DNA of 64,000 nt, taken from the NCBI GenBank assembly GCA_005502805.1, contig SCMY01000003.1, positions 248,001-312,000 on the forward strand, written 5' to 3'. The position numbers and the translations under genes were made by a program. Source of the DNA: Rhizobiales bacterium 2SD (GTDB lineage: Bacteria; Pseudomonadota; Alphaproteobacteria; Rhizobiales; Beijerinckiaceae). Below the pieces are notes generated by a model. It had not been told where the DNA came from. It made no database searches and saw only the letters and a program-made list of their open reading frames with translations. Shown one piece after another: positions 8,997 through 18,060 of this stretch (positions are counted from its first letter, which is position 1; each line of letters begins with the position of its first letter).

Positions 8997-10742
8997 TCAG
9001 AATTCGGTCGAGGGGGAGAAGTGGCCGAAGATGTCGCGCCAGATCTCGACGATCTCGCCGACGGTGGCATAGGCGCGCACCGCTTCGAGCACCGAAGGCG
9101 TGACATTGGCGCCGGACGCCGTCGCCTCGCGCACCGCCGCCAGCGCGGCGCTGACGCGGGCTTCGTCGCGTTCGGCGCGGACGCGCTGCAGGCGGGCCAC
9201 CTGGTCGATCGCCGCACCGGGGTCGATGCGGAAGGCGGTGTTGGCGACATCGGGCTTCTGTGGCCGCTGGTTGACGGTAACCCAGGGGCGCTGGCCGCTG
9301 TCGATCGCCTTCTGCCGACGCACCGCGCCCTCGGTCATCAGGCGCCGGCCGATGCCGTCGCGGATGACGGCGAGGGCGCCGCCCTTCTCCTCGATCATGC
9401 CGAGCGCATCGAGGATCTGGCGCTCGACGCCATGGGTCAGGCTCTCGACATAATAGGAGCCGCCGAGCGGATCGACCGTGTCGGCGAAGCCGTGCTCGCT
9501 GGCGATCACCTGTTGGGTCCGCAGCGCGACCTTGAGCGACTGCTCGCCGGGCGTCGAGACCGCCTCGTCATAGGAGGCGATATAGACGTAGGACGCGCCG
9601 CCCAGCACATAGGCGAGGGTGCCGAAGGCGATGCGCGAGATGTTGTTGAGCGGCTCCTGCAGCGACTCCTGGCCATGGCCGTAGACCGTCATGCGCAGGG
9701 CCATCGCGGCCGGCAGCGTCGCGCCGTAGCGCTCGCGCATGCGCCGCGCCCAGATGCGCCGCAGGGCGCGCAGATTGGCGACGCTGACGAAGAAGTCGTG
9801 CCGCTCGTCGGCGAACATGTGCAGAAGCGGCGCGACCTCGTCGATCGAATGGCCGCGTGCCAGGAGGTCGTCGAGATAGTAATGGGCGTTGGCGAGAGCG
9901 ATCGCGGTGCCCAGGCTGGAGCCGGCGCCGCCGGCATTGATGTGATTGACGCAGACCGTCATCGGCGACCAGTTCGGCGCATTGTCGATGCACCATTCGA
10001 CTGCGTCGCAGGCGAGCTTGGCCGCCGGTTCCGCCGGCAGGATCTGGGTGCCGCGGGCGATGTATTCCTTGAGCGGGTCGTTCTGCAGGTTGACGACGTA
10101 GTTCGCCCAGGGAATGCCCTGCTTCTCGCCGAGCGCCGCGAACAGCGCCAGCACGATCGGGCCGATCGAATTGCCGAGCGTGCCGACGCGCTTGATGCTG
10201 TCGAGCGGGATGCCGTCGAAGAGCTGCTCCATGTCGGCGAGCGAGCTGACGGCGACGCCGACCTGGCCGACCTCGGCGGTCGCCATGGCATGGTCTGAAT
10301 CGTAGCCGCACTGCGTCGGCAGGTCCAAGGCGACGAGAATCTGCTCGGCCCCCCAGTCGATCAGGGTGCGGAAGCGCTGGTTGCAACGCTCAGCCTCGCC
10401 GAAGCCGGAATAAGCCGAGACGACGAAGGGCTCACCCCGGTTCATCGCGCCGCGATCGCCGCGGGTGAAGGGGAATTCGCCGGGGAAGCCGAGATCGGCG
10501 GTGTAGTCGAAGCCGATCGCGTCGAGATCCGCCGGAGTGTAGAGCGGCTTCACCTCGAGGCCGCAATCGGTGACGAAGCCGCGCTGCCGTTCGGCGCGGG
10601 CCGCATCCGGCGCGAAGGTCTCGCGCCGCCAGCGCGCCTCTTCCGCGATCAGCTCCGCCGCAGGGCCGCTGCGCTGCCCGGCGGACTCATCCGGCACTTC
10701 CATGTCCAGGTCACGTCGGCGGCTGGCCAGCATTCTCGTCAT
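8997..10742 (-). CDS. Acyl-CoA mutase large subunit, substrate-divergent
   Basis: TIM-barrel catalytic subunit of an adenosylcobalamin-dependent methylmalonyl-CoA-mutase-family enzyme. Conserved family stretches include [44 protein letters not shown]-like [12 protein letters not shown] and [13 protein letters not shown]. Residues that face the substrate differ from known members. The usual RQYAGF/RQFAGF is SAYSGF here (S109, A110, Y111), and the usual SGYHxxEAG around the catalytic His is CVNHINAGG (H267 retained). The start is ATG 10742 after GGGAG; a TTG at 10757 would add five residues. The predicted length is 581 aa without the B12 domain, which is encoded next. The substrate is probably not methylmalonyl-CoA. 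Confidence 0.85.
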   Translation of the reverse strand: MTRMLASRRRDLDMEVPDESAGQRSGPAAELIAEEARWRRETFAPDAARAERQRGFVTDCGLEVKPLYTPADLDAIGFDYTADLGFPGEFPFTRGDRGAMNRGEPFVVSAYSGFGEAERCNQRFRTLIDWGAEQILVALDLPTQCGYDSDHAMATAEVGQVGVAVSSLADMEQLFDGIPLDSIKRVGTLGNSIGPIVLALFAALGEKQGIPWANYVVNLQNDPLKEYIARGTQILPAEPAAKLACDAVEWCIDNAPNWSPMTVCVNHINAGGAGSSLGTAIALANAHYYLDDLLARGHSIDEVAPLLHMFADERHDFFVSVANLRALRRIWARRMRERYGATLPAAMALRMTVYGHGQESLQEPLNNISRIAFGTLAYVLGGASYVYIASYDEAVSTPGEQSLKVALRTQQVIASEHGFADTVDPLGGSYYVESLTHGVERQILDALGMIEEKGGALAVIRDGIGRRLMTEGAVRRQKAIDSGQRPWVTVNQRPQKPDVANTAFRIDPGAAIDQVARLQRVRAERDEARVSAALAAVREATASGANVTPSVLEAVRAYATVGEIVEIWRDIFGHFSPSTEF

Positions 10743-10950
10743 GGCGTTCTCCCGCAAGGCGTCGTCGCCTGCGCTGTCGCGCCGCGAGCGAACCTCCCCG
10801 GTTTCTCCCTGTGAAAGCTGCTCATTGCGCTAACAATGGCATTCACTATTGCTGTATCAGCGATTTTAATATCATAGTAAAGCAGAAAGCGCGACAAAGA
10901 GCGATCAGGATTGTCGGAAGCGCAACGGCTCGGTTGGGAGGGTGAACGCC
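10743..10950. promoter_or_regulatory. Divergent promoter region, mutase operon and SMP-30 gene
   Basis: About 200 bp separating the mutase operon (minus) from the secreted lactonase-like gene (plus). The part from about 10825 to 10885 is AT-rich with short dyads (CAATGGCATTCACTATTG) and is the likely site of both promoters. The plus-strand gene has GGAGG at 10937-10941, 9 nt before ATG 10951. No regulator gene adjoins this region. Confidence 0.4.
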
Positions 10951-11967
10951 ATGGACATCTCGCGACGGCATCTGCTGGCCGGTTCCGGCGCAATCGCAGC
11001 GAATGGATGGGTGCAGGCGGCGGGCGCGGATTGGCAGCCGAGCCCGCGCTATCCGGATCCGGCGGTGCGGGCGCTCGATCCGAGCTTCGCCAAGTACATG
11101 GTGTTCTTCGCTGCGGTGGAGCGCATCGCGACCGGCGAGACCCGCTACACCGAAGGCCCTGTCTGGTTCGGCGACGGACGTTTCCTGCTCTGGACCGACA
11201 TCCCCAACAACCGCATTCTGAGATGGGAGGAGGAGACCGGGGCGGTCAGCATCTTCCGGCGCCCGGCCAACTACGCCAACGGCCTGACGCGCGACCGGCA
11301 GGGCCGGCTGATCGCCGCCGAGCATGGCCGGCGCGTCACCCGCACCGAGCATGACGGCAGCGTCACCGTGCTGATCGACAGCTATGACGGCAAGAAGCTG
11401 AACTCGCCCAACGACGTCGTCGTCGCCTCGGATGGCGCGATCTGGTTCACCGATCCGCCCTTCGGCATCTCCGGCCACTATTCCGGCGACAAGGCGACGC
11501 CCGAGCTGCCCAACAACGTCTACCGGGTCGATCCTTCGGGCAAGACTACGGTCGTCGCCAGCGACGTCACCGCGCCCAACGGCCTCTGCTTCTCGCCCGG
11601 CGAGAAAAAGCTCTATGTCGTCGATTCCTTCTCGAAGCCGGTCAGCATCCGCGCCTACGACGTCGTCGACGGCGGTACGAAGCTCGCCAACGGCTCGGTC
11701 TTCTTCAGCTGCGGGGAGGGCGAGGCGCCCGACGGCATCCGCTGCGATGTCGACGGCAATCTCTGGTGCGCCTATGGCGCCGTGAAGGAAGGCATGGACG
11801 GCGTGCTGGTGCTTTCACCCGAGGGCAAGCGCATCGGCAGGATCGCCTTGCCGGAACGGGCGGCGAACCTCTGCTTCGGCGGCCCCAAGCGCAACCGGCT
11901 GTTCATGGTCACCGGACGCGGTGTCTATTCGCTCTACGTCAACACGCAGGGCGTCGCCGGCGGCTGA
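10951..11967 (+). CDS. Tat-exported SMP-30/gluconolactonase-like protein
   Basis: Six-bladed beta-propeller of the SMP-30/LRE family, which hydrolyses sugar or other lactones using a divalent metal. The N-terminus has a twin-arginine signal (DISRRHLLAGSG), so a periplasmic location is predicted. Metal-site positions are visible: Glu in YTEGPVW, Asn in LNSPNDVVV, Asn in APNGLCF and Asp in VVDSFS. ATG 10951 has GGAGG 9 nt upstream; an in-frame GTG at 10942 is less likely. Length is 338 aa. It is divergent from the mutase operon and convergent with the ABC ATPase at 11994. Confidence 0.87.
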   Translation: MDISRRHLLAGSGAIAANGWVQAAGADWQPSPRYPDPAVRALDPSFAKYMVFFAAVERIATGETRYTEGPVWFGDGRFLLWTDIPNNRILRWEEETGAVSIFRRPANYANGLTRDRQGRLIAAEHGRRVTRTEHDGSVTVLIDSYDGKKLNSPNDVVVASDGAIWFTDPPFGISGHYSGDKATPELPNNVYRVDPSGKTTVVASDVTAPNGLCFSPGEKKLYVVDSFSKPVSIRAYDVVDGGTKLANGSVFFSCGEGEAPDGIRCDVDGNLWCAYGAVKEGMDGVLVLSPEGKRIGRIALPERAANLCFGGPKRNRLFMVTGRGVYSLYVNTQGVAGG

Positions 11968-11993
11968 GCCACAGCCGCCGTTTGCGGCGATGC

Positions 11994-13109
11994 CTATTGC
12001 GAGAGAGCGAGCGCCTCGGTTGCCGGGAAGGTCAGCGCCACGGCTGCGTTGGCGCCGATGCCCGCTCGTGAATCGATGTTCGCCTGCAGCGAGTGCCCGC
12101 CGATATCGACGAGGCAGCGGCTGCCATAGCCCTGGAAGTCGAGCGAGATCAGCCTGCCGTCGAGTCGGTTGATCTCGCCGTCCGAGGTGGGTGGCTGTTC
12201 CGGCGTGGTGACGCGGATCGCCTCCGGCCGCAGCGACACGGTCGTGCTGCTGCCGGCGGCGAGCGTGCGCGGGAAGCGGCAGACCAGCGTATGGCCATTC
12301 GCCAGCTCGACCTGGCCCATGCCGCCGGCGGCGACATCCGCCAGCGTGCGACCCGCCAGCAGATTGGGCGAGCCCATGAAATTGGCGACGAAGCTGTCGG
12401 CCGGGTCGAAGAAGATCTCGCGGGGGCTGCCGAGCTGGCGCAGCTTGCCCTTGTCGAGCACGGCGATCAGGTCCGACAGTTCCAGCGCTTCGGACTGATC
12501 ATGCGTGACATAGACGGTGGTGATGCCGAGCTCGCGCTGCAGGCGCTTCAGTTCGGCGCGCATCTCGTCGCGCAGGCGCGCATCCAGATTGCTGAGCGGC
12601 TCGTCGAGCAGCAGCAGCCGCGGCTTCCTGACGATGGCGCGGGCGAGCGCGACGCGCTGCTGCTGGCCGCCGGAGAGCTGCGTCGGCGAGCGCGGGCCGA
12701 AACCGGAAAGATCGACGCGGCGCAGGGCGTCCTCGACCAGCGCCTCGATCTCGCTGGCGCTCGGCTTCGTCCCCCGTGTGACGCGCAAGGGGAAGGCGAC
12801 ATTGTTGAACACGCTCATATGCGGCCAGATCGCATAGGACTGGAAGACCATGCCGATGCCGCGCTGGTTGAGCGGCACCTCGATCCCGTCAGCATCGTCG
12901 AACAGCACGGTGTCGCCGAGGCGGATGCTGCCGCGGTCCGGCCGCTCCAGCCCGGCGATGCAGCGCAGCGTCGTCGTCTTGCCGCAGCCGCTCGGCCCGA
13001 GCAGCGTGAAGAAGGTGCCGTCCTTCAGCGAGAAGCTGAGCGGATGGAGGCCGGCGCTATTGGCGGAGCTTGCGCCGAACAGCCTGGTGAGGTCGGAAAC
13101 GAGAAGCAC
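11994..13109 (-). CDS. ABC transporter ATP-binding protein (Fe3+/polyamine type)
   Basis: Energises import through the permease encoded just upstream. Walker A GPSGCGKTT, Q-loop FQSYAIWPH, signature LSGGQQQR, Walker B LLLLDEPLS and switch His in YVTHDQSEAL are intact. A C-terminal TOBE-like domain (about residues 290-365) is typical of the PotA/FbpC/UgpC group. Length is 371 aa with a GTG start at 13109. It is the last gene of a three-gene operon, 22 bp after the permease. The substrate could be iron, an organic acid or a phosphonate-like solute. Confidence 0.92.
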   Translation of the reverse strand: MLLVSDLTRLFGASSANSAGLHPLSFSLKDGTFFTLLGPSGCGKTTTLRCIAGLERPDRGSIRLGDTVLFDDADGIEVPLNQRGIGMVFQSYAIWPHMSVFNNVAFPLRVTRGTKPSASEIEALVEDALRRVDLSGFGPRSPTQLSGGQQQRVALARAIVRKPRLLLLDEPLSNLDARLRDEMRAELKRLQRELGITTVYVTHDQSEALELSDLIAVLDKGKLRQLGSPREIFFDPADSFVANFMGSPNLLAGRTLADVAAGGMGQVELANGHTLVCRFPRTLAAGSSTTVSLRPEAIRVTTPEQPPTSDGEINRLDGRLISLDFQGYGSRCLVDIGGHSLQANIDSRAGIGANAAVALTFPATEALALSQ

Positions 13110-13131
13110 CGTGATCGCTCCGGATGAGGGC

Positions 13132-14880
13132 TCAGAGATTGGCGGGCCGCAGGGCGGCGAGGAAGCGACGGCCGGTCAAATAGAGCACCAGCATCAGCAC
13201 GCTCATGAAGGCGGTCCAGACCAGGCCGAGCGCGAAGACCTCGACATTCTGGCCGCTGCTCCAGCGGTCATAGATCGCGACCGGCATGACCTGCGAATTG
13301 GCGCCGGCGAGCAGGATCGACATCGAGAGTTCGTTGGCGCCGAGCAGGAAGATGAAGACCCATCCCGAGACCAGCGCCGGCACCAGCAGCGGCACGACGA
13401 TCTTGCGGAACACGGTGAACTGGCCGGCGCCCGCCGCGCCCGCCGCCTCTTCGAGCTCGCGATGGATCTGCAGCACGCCGGTGTGGGCGTAGCGCATCGC
13501 ATAGGGCAGGAAGCGGATCAGGAAGGCGAGCATGATCAGCGTCAGCGAGCCATAGAGCGGGATCGGCAGGTTGAGCGCGATCAGGATCAGCGCGACGCCG
13601 ACGACGATGCCGGGGAAGACGATCGGGATGCTCGAGAGCACTTCGATCAGGCGCGCGCCGGCCTGGTGCCGCACCACGAGCCAGCCCGCCACCGCCGCGA
13701 TCAGCATGGCGAGGGTCGCCGCTTCCGCCGCGACGACCAGCGTGTTGATGCCGAGCCCGATCAGATGCCGGTCGGACAGGACCTGCTGGAAGTTCTCCAG
13801 CGTCGCGAAGGGAAGCGCCGCCATGGCGAAAGGCCGGGCGAAGGGCATCAGCGACAGCCAGAGCGAGACGATGAGCGGCAGCCCCAGAACGAACAGGAAG
13901 TTCAGTACGACGACCGCCGTGCCCAGCCATTTGTGGCGGCCGAGATCGAAGGGGCGGGGGCGATAGCCCTTGCCGGTGACGCTGGCATAGCGGTCTGCAT
14001 TGGCGGAATAGCGGTTGTAGCAAAGCAGCGCCGCCGAGAGGACGGCGATCAGGATCACCGAAAAGGCGCTGGCCCGGCCCATCTTCGGCGGCATCTCGGT
14101 GGTGCTGAGATAGATGTCGGTAGTGAGCAGGTAGACCCGCCCGGGCCCGCCGACCAGCACCGGCACGTCGAAGGATTCGAGGTTCCGGATGAAGACGAAC
14201 AGTGCCATGCCGGTGATCGCCGGCCAGGCCTGCCGGAACGAGATCGACCACATGGTGCGGGCGATCGAGGCGCCGCACATCCGCGCCGCTTCCTCCCATT
14301 CGGCGTTGGAGCGCTCGAAGGTCGCGGCGAGCAGCAGGAAGACCAGCGGCGACCAGAGCATGCCCTGGATCAGCACCATGCCGCTCATCGAGAAGACGTC
14401 GAACAGGTTGCCGCCGGTGTCGGTGAAGGCCCGGTAGAGCTCGTTGACCGGACCCGACCGCCCCAGGAAGAACAGCCAGGCCATCACATGCAGGATGTAG
14501 GGCGTGCCGAGCGAGACCGCGGCCGTGACATAGGCGAGGCCGCGCCAGGGTGCGTTAGTGCGTACCACAACCCAGGCGACCGTGGTGCCGAACAGGATCG
14601 ACAGCGCCGTCGACAGTCCGGAGAACAGCAGCGAGTTCCAGGTCGCGGTGTAGAATTGCGGATCGGCGAACAGGTCGCGGAAATGCGCGATGGTATAGGC
14701 GCCGGTCTGCTCCTGCGTCAGGCTGGTCTTGATCAGGACCGCGATCGGCGGCAGGACCAGCAGCGCCAGCACGAGGCCGACGCTGGCCGGCGCCAGCCAG
14801 GTGAAGAGGCTCCCTTGCGGGCGCCGCCAGAAAGTGCGGCGCTGCAGCTGCTCTGAAGCGGGCAGAGAGGAATTCGTCAT
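13132..14880 (-). CDS. ABC transporter permease, two-domain (FbpB type)
   Basis: Inner-membrane permease with two fused BPD_transp_1 domains. Membrane helices are evident throughout, for example SVGLVLALLVLPPIAVLI near the start and the tail VFALGLVWTAFMSVLMLVLY. An EAA-like cytoplasmic loop occurs in each half: EWEEAARMCGAS in the first and LEEAAGAAGAG in the second. The 582-aa length fits the double permeases of iron(III) and related importers, which use one polypeptide instead of two. It follows the binding protein after 30 bp. Confidence 0.9.
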   Translation of the reverse strand: MTNSSLPASEQLQRRTFWRRPQGSLFTWLAPASVGLVLALLVLPPIAVLIKTSLTQEQTGAYTIAHFRDLFADPQFYTATWNSLLFSGLSTALSILFGTTVAWVVVRTNAPWRGLAYVTAAVSLGTPYILHVMAWLFFLGRSGPVNELYRAFTDTGGNLFDVFSMSGMVLIQGMLWSPLVFLLLAATFERSNAEWEEAARMCGASIARTMWSISFRQAWPAITGMALFVFIRNLESFDVPVLVGGPGRVYLLTTDIYLSTTEMPPKMGRASAFSVILIAVLSAALLCYNRYSANADRYASVTGKGYRPRPFDLGRHKWLGTAVVVLNFLFVLGLPLIVSLWLSLMPFARPFAMAALPFATLENFQQVLSDRHLIGLGINTLVVAAEAATLAMLIAAVAGWLVVRHQAGARLIEVLSSIPIVFPGIVVGVALILIALNLPIPLYGSLTLIMLAFLIRFLPYAMRYAHTGVLQIHRELEEAAGAAGAGQFTVFRKIVVPLLVPALVSGWVFIFLLGANELSMSILLAGANSQVMPVAIYDRWSSGQNVEVFALGLVWTAFMSVLMLVLYLTGRRFLAALRPANL

Positions 14881-14910
14881 CGTCGACAGTCCGGACCGCC
14901 CGATTGCAGA

Positions 14911-15960
14911 TTACTGGAACAGCTTCTTGTAGATCGCGATCCACTTATCGATGTCGCGATCCTCGTCGGCCGGCGGCGGCGAGAACACCTTGAAGCCCGT
15001 GACTTCCGGCTTCAGCGAAGGGTCCTTGGCGGCGACCGCCGGGTTGGACGGGATATAGCCGGCCTCCTGGATGACCTTCTGACCCTCGGGCGAGAGCAGG
15101 TAGTTGATCAGGAGCTTGGCGCCGTTCGGGTGCGGACCGCCCTTCAGCAGCACCTCGCGCGCCATCGCGCCGATCGCCGGATTGACCGGCAGCCACTTCA
15201 CCGGCGCGCCCTTGGCGATGCTGATGGCGGAGTGGTGGTTATAGGTGACGAGGCCGATCGCATACTGGCCGGCGATCACCTGGTCGAGCACGACGCGGGG
15301 ATTGGAGGGAATGGTCGCGACCTTCTGCGCGCCGAGCTTCTCCAGATAGGCCATGCCCTTCTCTTCGCCATAGGCGTTGAGCACGGAGCCGATGAAGCCG
15401 GGCGGTCCGGCGATGGTCATCTCGCCGGTCCAGGCCATCTTGCCCTTCCATTTCGGGTCGAGCAGGTCCTCGAGCGATTTCGGCTCGTCGGCGGGCTTCA
15501 CCAGCTCGGTATTCACCGCGGGGACGAGGTAGTGCACCAGTACCGCGTTCCAGTCGCCCTTGGCGTCCTTGTGGTTCGGCGCGAGCTTGGCGGCGGCCTC
15601 GGGCACATAGGGCTGGATCAGGCCGGCTTCGCGCAGCGGCTTGACCACCGAGGGGCCCTCGACCAGATCGGCCTGGAGACCGCCGGCCTTCGCCTCGGCC
15701 AGGATCTTGATCATGATGTCGATGTCGCGGCCGCCGGTGACGTTGATGCGCACGCCGGGATATTTCGCCTCGAAATTGGCGACGACGGGCCGCACCAGCT
15801 GGTTCTGGACGAAGCCGGTGTACCAGTTGATCGAGCCTTCCTTCTTGGCGGCTTCGTAGAGTTCCTTTTCGCTCTGCGCCGCGGCTGGCAGGCTTCCCGC
15901 CAGAGGCAGGAGAACGGCAGCCAGACCGAGTCGGCGCATCAGCGACGATGCTGCAAGCAT
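14911..15960 (-). CDS. ABC transporter substrate-binding protein (Fe3+/AfuA-like family)
   Basis: Periplasmic binding protein, first gene of the three-gene importer operon. A Sec signal peptide covers about residues 1-28 (LGLAAVLLPLAGSLPAAAQS), followed by the family start SEKELYEAAKKEGSINWYTG. Length is 349 aa. The fold family includes iron(III), 2-aminoethylphosphonate and other anion binders, so the name does not fix the ligand. The conserved Tyr pair of true ferric-binding proteins is not obvious to me, so iron is not assured. Confidence 0.88.
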   Translation of the reverse strand: MLAASSLMRRLGLAAVLLPLAGSLPAAAQSEKELYEAAKKEGSINWYTGFVQNQLVRPVVANFEAKYPGVRINVTGGRDIDIMIKILAEAKAGGLQADLVEGPSVVKPLREAGLIQPYVPEAAAKLAPNHKDAKGDWNAVLVHYLVPAVNTELVKPADEPKSLEDLLDPKWKGKMAWTGEMTIAGPPGFIGSVLNAYGEEKGMAYLEKLGAQKVATIPSNPRVVLDQVIAGQYAIGLVTYNHHSAISIAKGAPVKWLPVNPAIGAMAREVLLKGGPHPNGAKLLINYLLSPEGQKVIQEAGYIPSNPAVAAKDPSLKPEVTGFKVFSPPPADEDRDIDKWIAIYKKLFQ

Positions 15961-16233
15961 GATGTCCCTCCCAAGGTGAGCCGGGCATTCTGAGGTCGAT
16001 GCTTGGCCTCGGCTTCAACTCATCTTGGGATGGTTCGGGGTTTGGTATCCAAGACCATATTTCGATTGTCGCCATGCCGGTTCAGCATCGCGTCACCGGC
16101 TTGTGCGGGCTGAGCCTATGCCGGATCGGCATCGCCTCCATCAAAGTTTAGCCTTTGATCTATAGCGGCCGGGCTTCCTAGATCAGCGTGAAGCCGCTGC
16201 GACTGATGCCAGCGGCGCTGCGAGGAAACCACC
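15961..16233. promoter_or_regulatory. Divergent intergenic region, ABC operon and SDR gene
   Basis: 273 bp between two divergent genes. It contains promoter sequence for both, but I see no convincing -35/-10 pair, terminator or riboswitch-like fold. AGGAAACCACC just before 16234 is the ribosome binding site of the SDR gene. Confidence 0.35.
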
Positions 16234-17037
16234 ATGAACCGGCTGGACGGCAAGGTCGCCTTCATTTCGGGCGCTGCGATCGGCATCGGCGCCGCCACGG
16301 CGGCGATGATGGCACGCGCGGGCGCGAAAGTCGTCCTCGGCGACATCCTCGACGAGGAGGGCGAGGGGATCGCCCAGGCCATCCGCGCCGAGGGCGGCGA
16401 GGCTGCCTTCGTCCATCTCGACGTCAGCCGGCAGGCTGAATGGGAGCAGGCGATCGCCGCGACGACCGCACGCTTCGGTGGGCTCGACATCCTCGTCAAC
16501 AATGCCGGCATCCTGTTCGGCAAGGATGTCGAGGAGGCCAGGCTCGAGGATTGGCAGAAGATGTCCTCGGTCAACCAGACCGGGACCTTCCTCGGCACCA
16601 AGATCGCCCTGCCGGCTTTGCGCGAGCGCGGGCGGACCAGCCCCGAAGGCAGCGCGATCGTCAACCTTTCCTCGGTCTCGGGCCTCGTCGGCTCACCGCT
16701 CGATCCGCTCTATTCGATGACCAAGGGCGGCATCACCCTGTTCACCAAGGCGACGGCGCTCTCCTTCGGGCGGCAGGGCTACCGCATCCGCGTCAACGCC
16801 GTGCATCCCGGCGTGATCGAGACGGCGCAGGGCAAGCAGACTTTCGTCGCCCGCGCCAAGAAGCTGCAGTCCGGCAATCTCGATGAGGCCCGCTCGATCG
16901 CCCTAGCCAACCACCCGATCGGTCGCTTCGGCACGGTGGAGGATGTCGCCAAGGCGATCATCTTCCTGGCTTCGGACGATGCCGGCTTCATCACCGGCTC
17001 CAGCCTCGTCGTCGATGGCGGCCTCACCGCGCAGTAG
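16234..17037 (+). CDS. Short-chain dehydrogenase/reductase (SDR)
   Basis: NAD(P)-dependent oxidoreductase with a Rossmann fold. Glycine motif SGAAIGIG (residues 13-20), NNAG motif ILVNNAGIL, catalytic Ser in NLSSVSG and the YxxxK pair in YSMTKGG are all present. An Asp at the end of beta-2 (LGDILDEEG) suggests NAD rather than NADP. Length is 267 aa, typical for the family. SD AGGA lies 7 nt before the ATG. It is followed after 72 bp by a LysR gene on the same strand. The alcohol or ketone substrate is unknown. Confidence 0.9.
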   Translation: MNRLDGKVAFISGAAIGIGAATAAMMARAGAKVVLGDILDEEGEGIAQAIRAEGGEAAFVHLDVSRQAEWEQAIAATTARFGGLDILVNNAGILFGKDVEEARLEDWQKMSSVNQTGTFLGTKIALPALRERGRTSPEGSAIVNLSSVSGLVGSPLDPLYSMTKGGITLFTKATALSFGRQGYRIRVNAVHPGVIETAQGKQTFVARAKKLQSGNLDEARSIALANHPIGRFGTVEDVAKAIIFLASDDAGFITGSSLVVDGGLTAQ

Positions 17038-17109
17038 GACGCTGGTTGCAGCGTTGCCGGTCATCTATGGGTTGACGGCGGACGACCTGGCGGGCCGGCG
17101 GAGGCGTAG

Positions 17110-18057
17110 GTGAGATCCTATTCTCATTTCGATATCACTGGCCTCCACTATTTCTCGGTCGTCGCAGAGGAGCGCAGCTTCTCGCGCGCCTCGGCGCGGC
17201 TGCGGATCGCGCAGCCGGCGATCAGCCGCAAGATCAAGGCCTTGGAGCAGGATCTTGGCGTGCAGCTCTTCGCTCGCCATACCCGCGGCGTCGACCTGAC
17301 CGAGGCCGGCGAGAGCCTGCTCGGCAATGCCTACACGCTGTTTCGCCAGATCGAGCAACTGCGCGATCACACCACGATCTCCGGCGAGACGCCGCGCGGT
17401 GTCGTCGCGATCGGCGTGATGCCGACGCCGGGCGAATACATCGTCCCGCGCCTGATCGAGGAAGCCCGCCGGCTCTATCCCGAAGTCCGCTTCCGCGTCG
17501 TCGAGGGCTATAGCGGCGCGCTGCATCGCATGCTGGTCAACCAGGAGATCAACATCGCGATCGTGCATGCGCCGGAGCCGCACCCCGACATCGTCGTCTA
17601 CGATCTCCTCGTCGATTATCTCTGCCTCGTCGGACGCGCCGGCTCGCTGTCGAAGCCGACCTATAATTTCGAGGAAGCGGCCGCCTTTCCGCTGATCCTG
17701 CCGGAAGCGCCCAATCTGCTGCGGCTGCGGATCGACCACATCGCGCAACTGCGTGACACCAGGCTCAACGTCGAGCTGATCTGCAACGGTTTCTGGCTGA
17801 CGAAATCGCTGCTGCGGGCCGGCGCCGGCTACACCATGGTGACCTTCGGCTCCGTGGTCGGCGAGCTCGAACAGGGCCATTTCGACGTCGCGGCGATCCG
17901 CAATCCCGACGTGCCCTGGCCCTTGGGCATCGCCATGCGCAATGACCAGCAGCGGCGGCTGTCGCTGGTGGTGATCAAGGACCTGATCGAGACGATCGTG
18001 ACGGAGCTGCGCTCCAAGCGCATCTGGCAGCAGCTCCCGGACGCGATCAAGGAGTGA
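17110..18057 (+). CDS. LysR family transcriptional regulator
   Basis: N-terminal winged HTH (residues about 8-67: LHYFSVVAEERSFSRAS, AQPAISRKIKALEQDLG, LTEAGE) and a C-terminal periplasmic-binding-like effector domain (GVVAIGVMPTPGEYIVPRL onward). Length is 315 aa from a GTG at 17110. It is convergent with the HpcH aldolase gene, with only 3 bp between stops, so its likely target is the SDR gene in front of it or the neighbouring ABC operon. The effector is unknown. Confidence 0.9.
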   Translation: MRSYSHFDITGLHYFSVVAEERSFSRASARLRIAQPAISRKIKALEQDLGVQLFARHTRGVDLTEAGESLLGNAYTLFRQIEQLRDHTTISGETPRGVVAIGVMPTPGEYIVPRLIEEARRLYPEVRFRVVEGYSGALHRMLVNQEINIAIVHAPEPHPDIVVYDLLVDYLCLVGRAGSLSKPTYNFEEAAAFPLILPEAPNLLRLRIDHIAQLRDTRLNVELICNGFWLTKSLLRAGAGYTMVTFGSVVGELEQGHFDVAAIRNPDVPWPLGIAMRNDQQRRLSLVVIKDLIETIVTELRSKRIWQQLPDAIKE

Positions 18058-18060
18058 GCG

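Noticed and set aside
8993..9250. A longer reading for the B12 subunit, starting at 9250.
   Set aside because: It runs through the mutase large-subunit gene in another frame and lacks homology. ATG 8992 gives the normal 135-aa size.
8997..10742. Naming the mutase 2-hydroxyisobutyryl-CoA mutase because of the operon layout.
   Set aside because: The residue at the specificity position is Tyr with an SA pair before it, not the Ile typical of that enzyme, so the layout alone is not enough.
11968..11993. GCCGCCGTTTGCGGC hairpin between two convergent genes as a terminator.
   Set aside because: The stem is only 5 bp and there is no T-run on either strand.
14911..15960. Calling the family-6-like binding protein a ferric-iron receptor.
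   Set aside because: The conserved Tyr pair of true ferric-binding proteins is not evident, and no siderophore or iron-regulator genes adjoin it.
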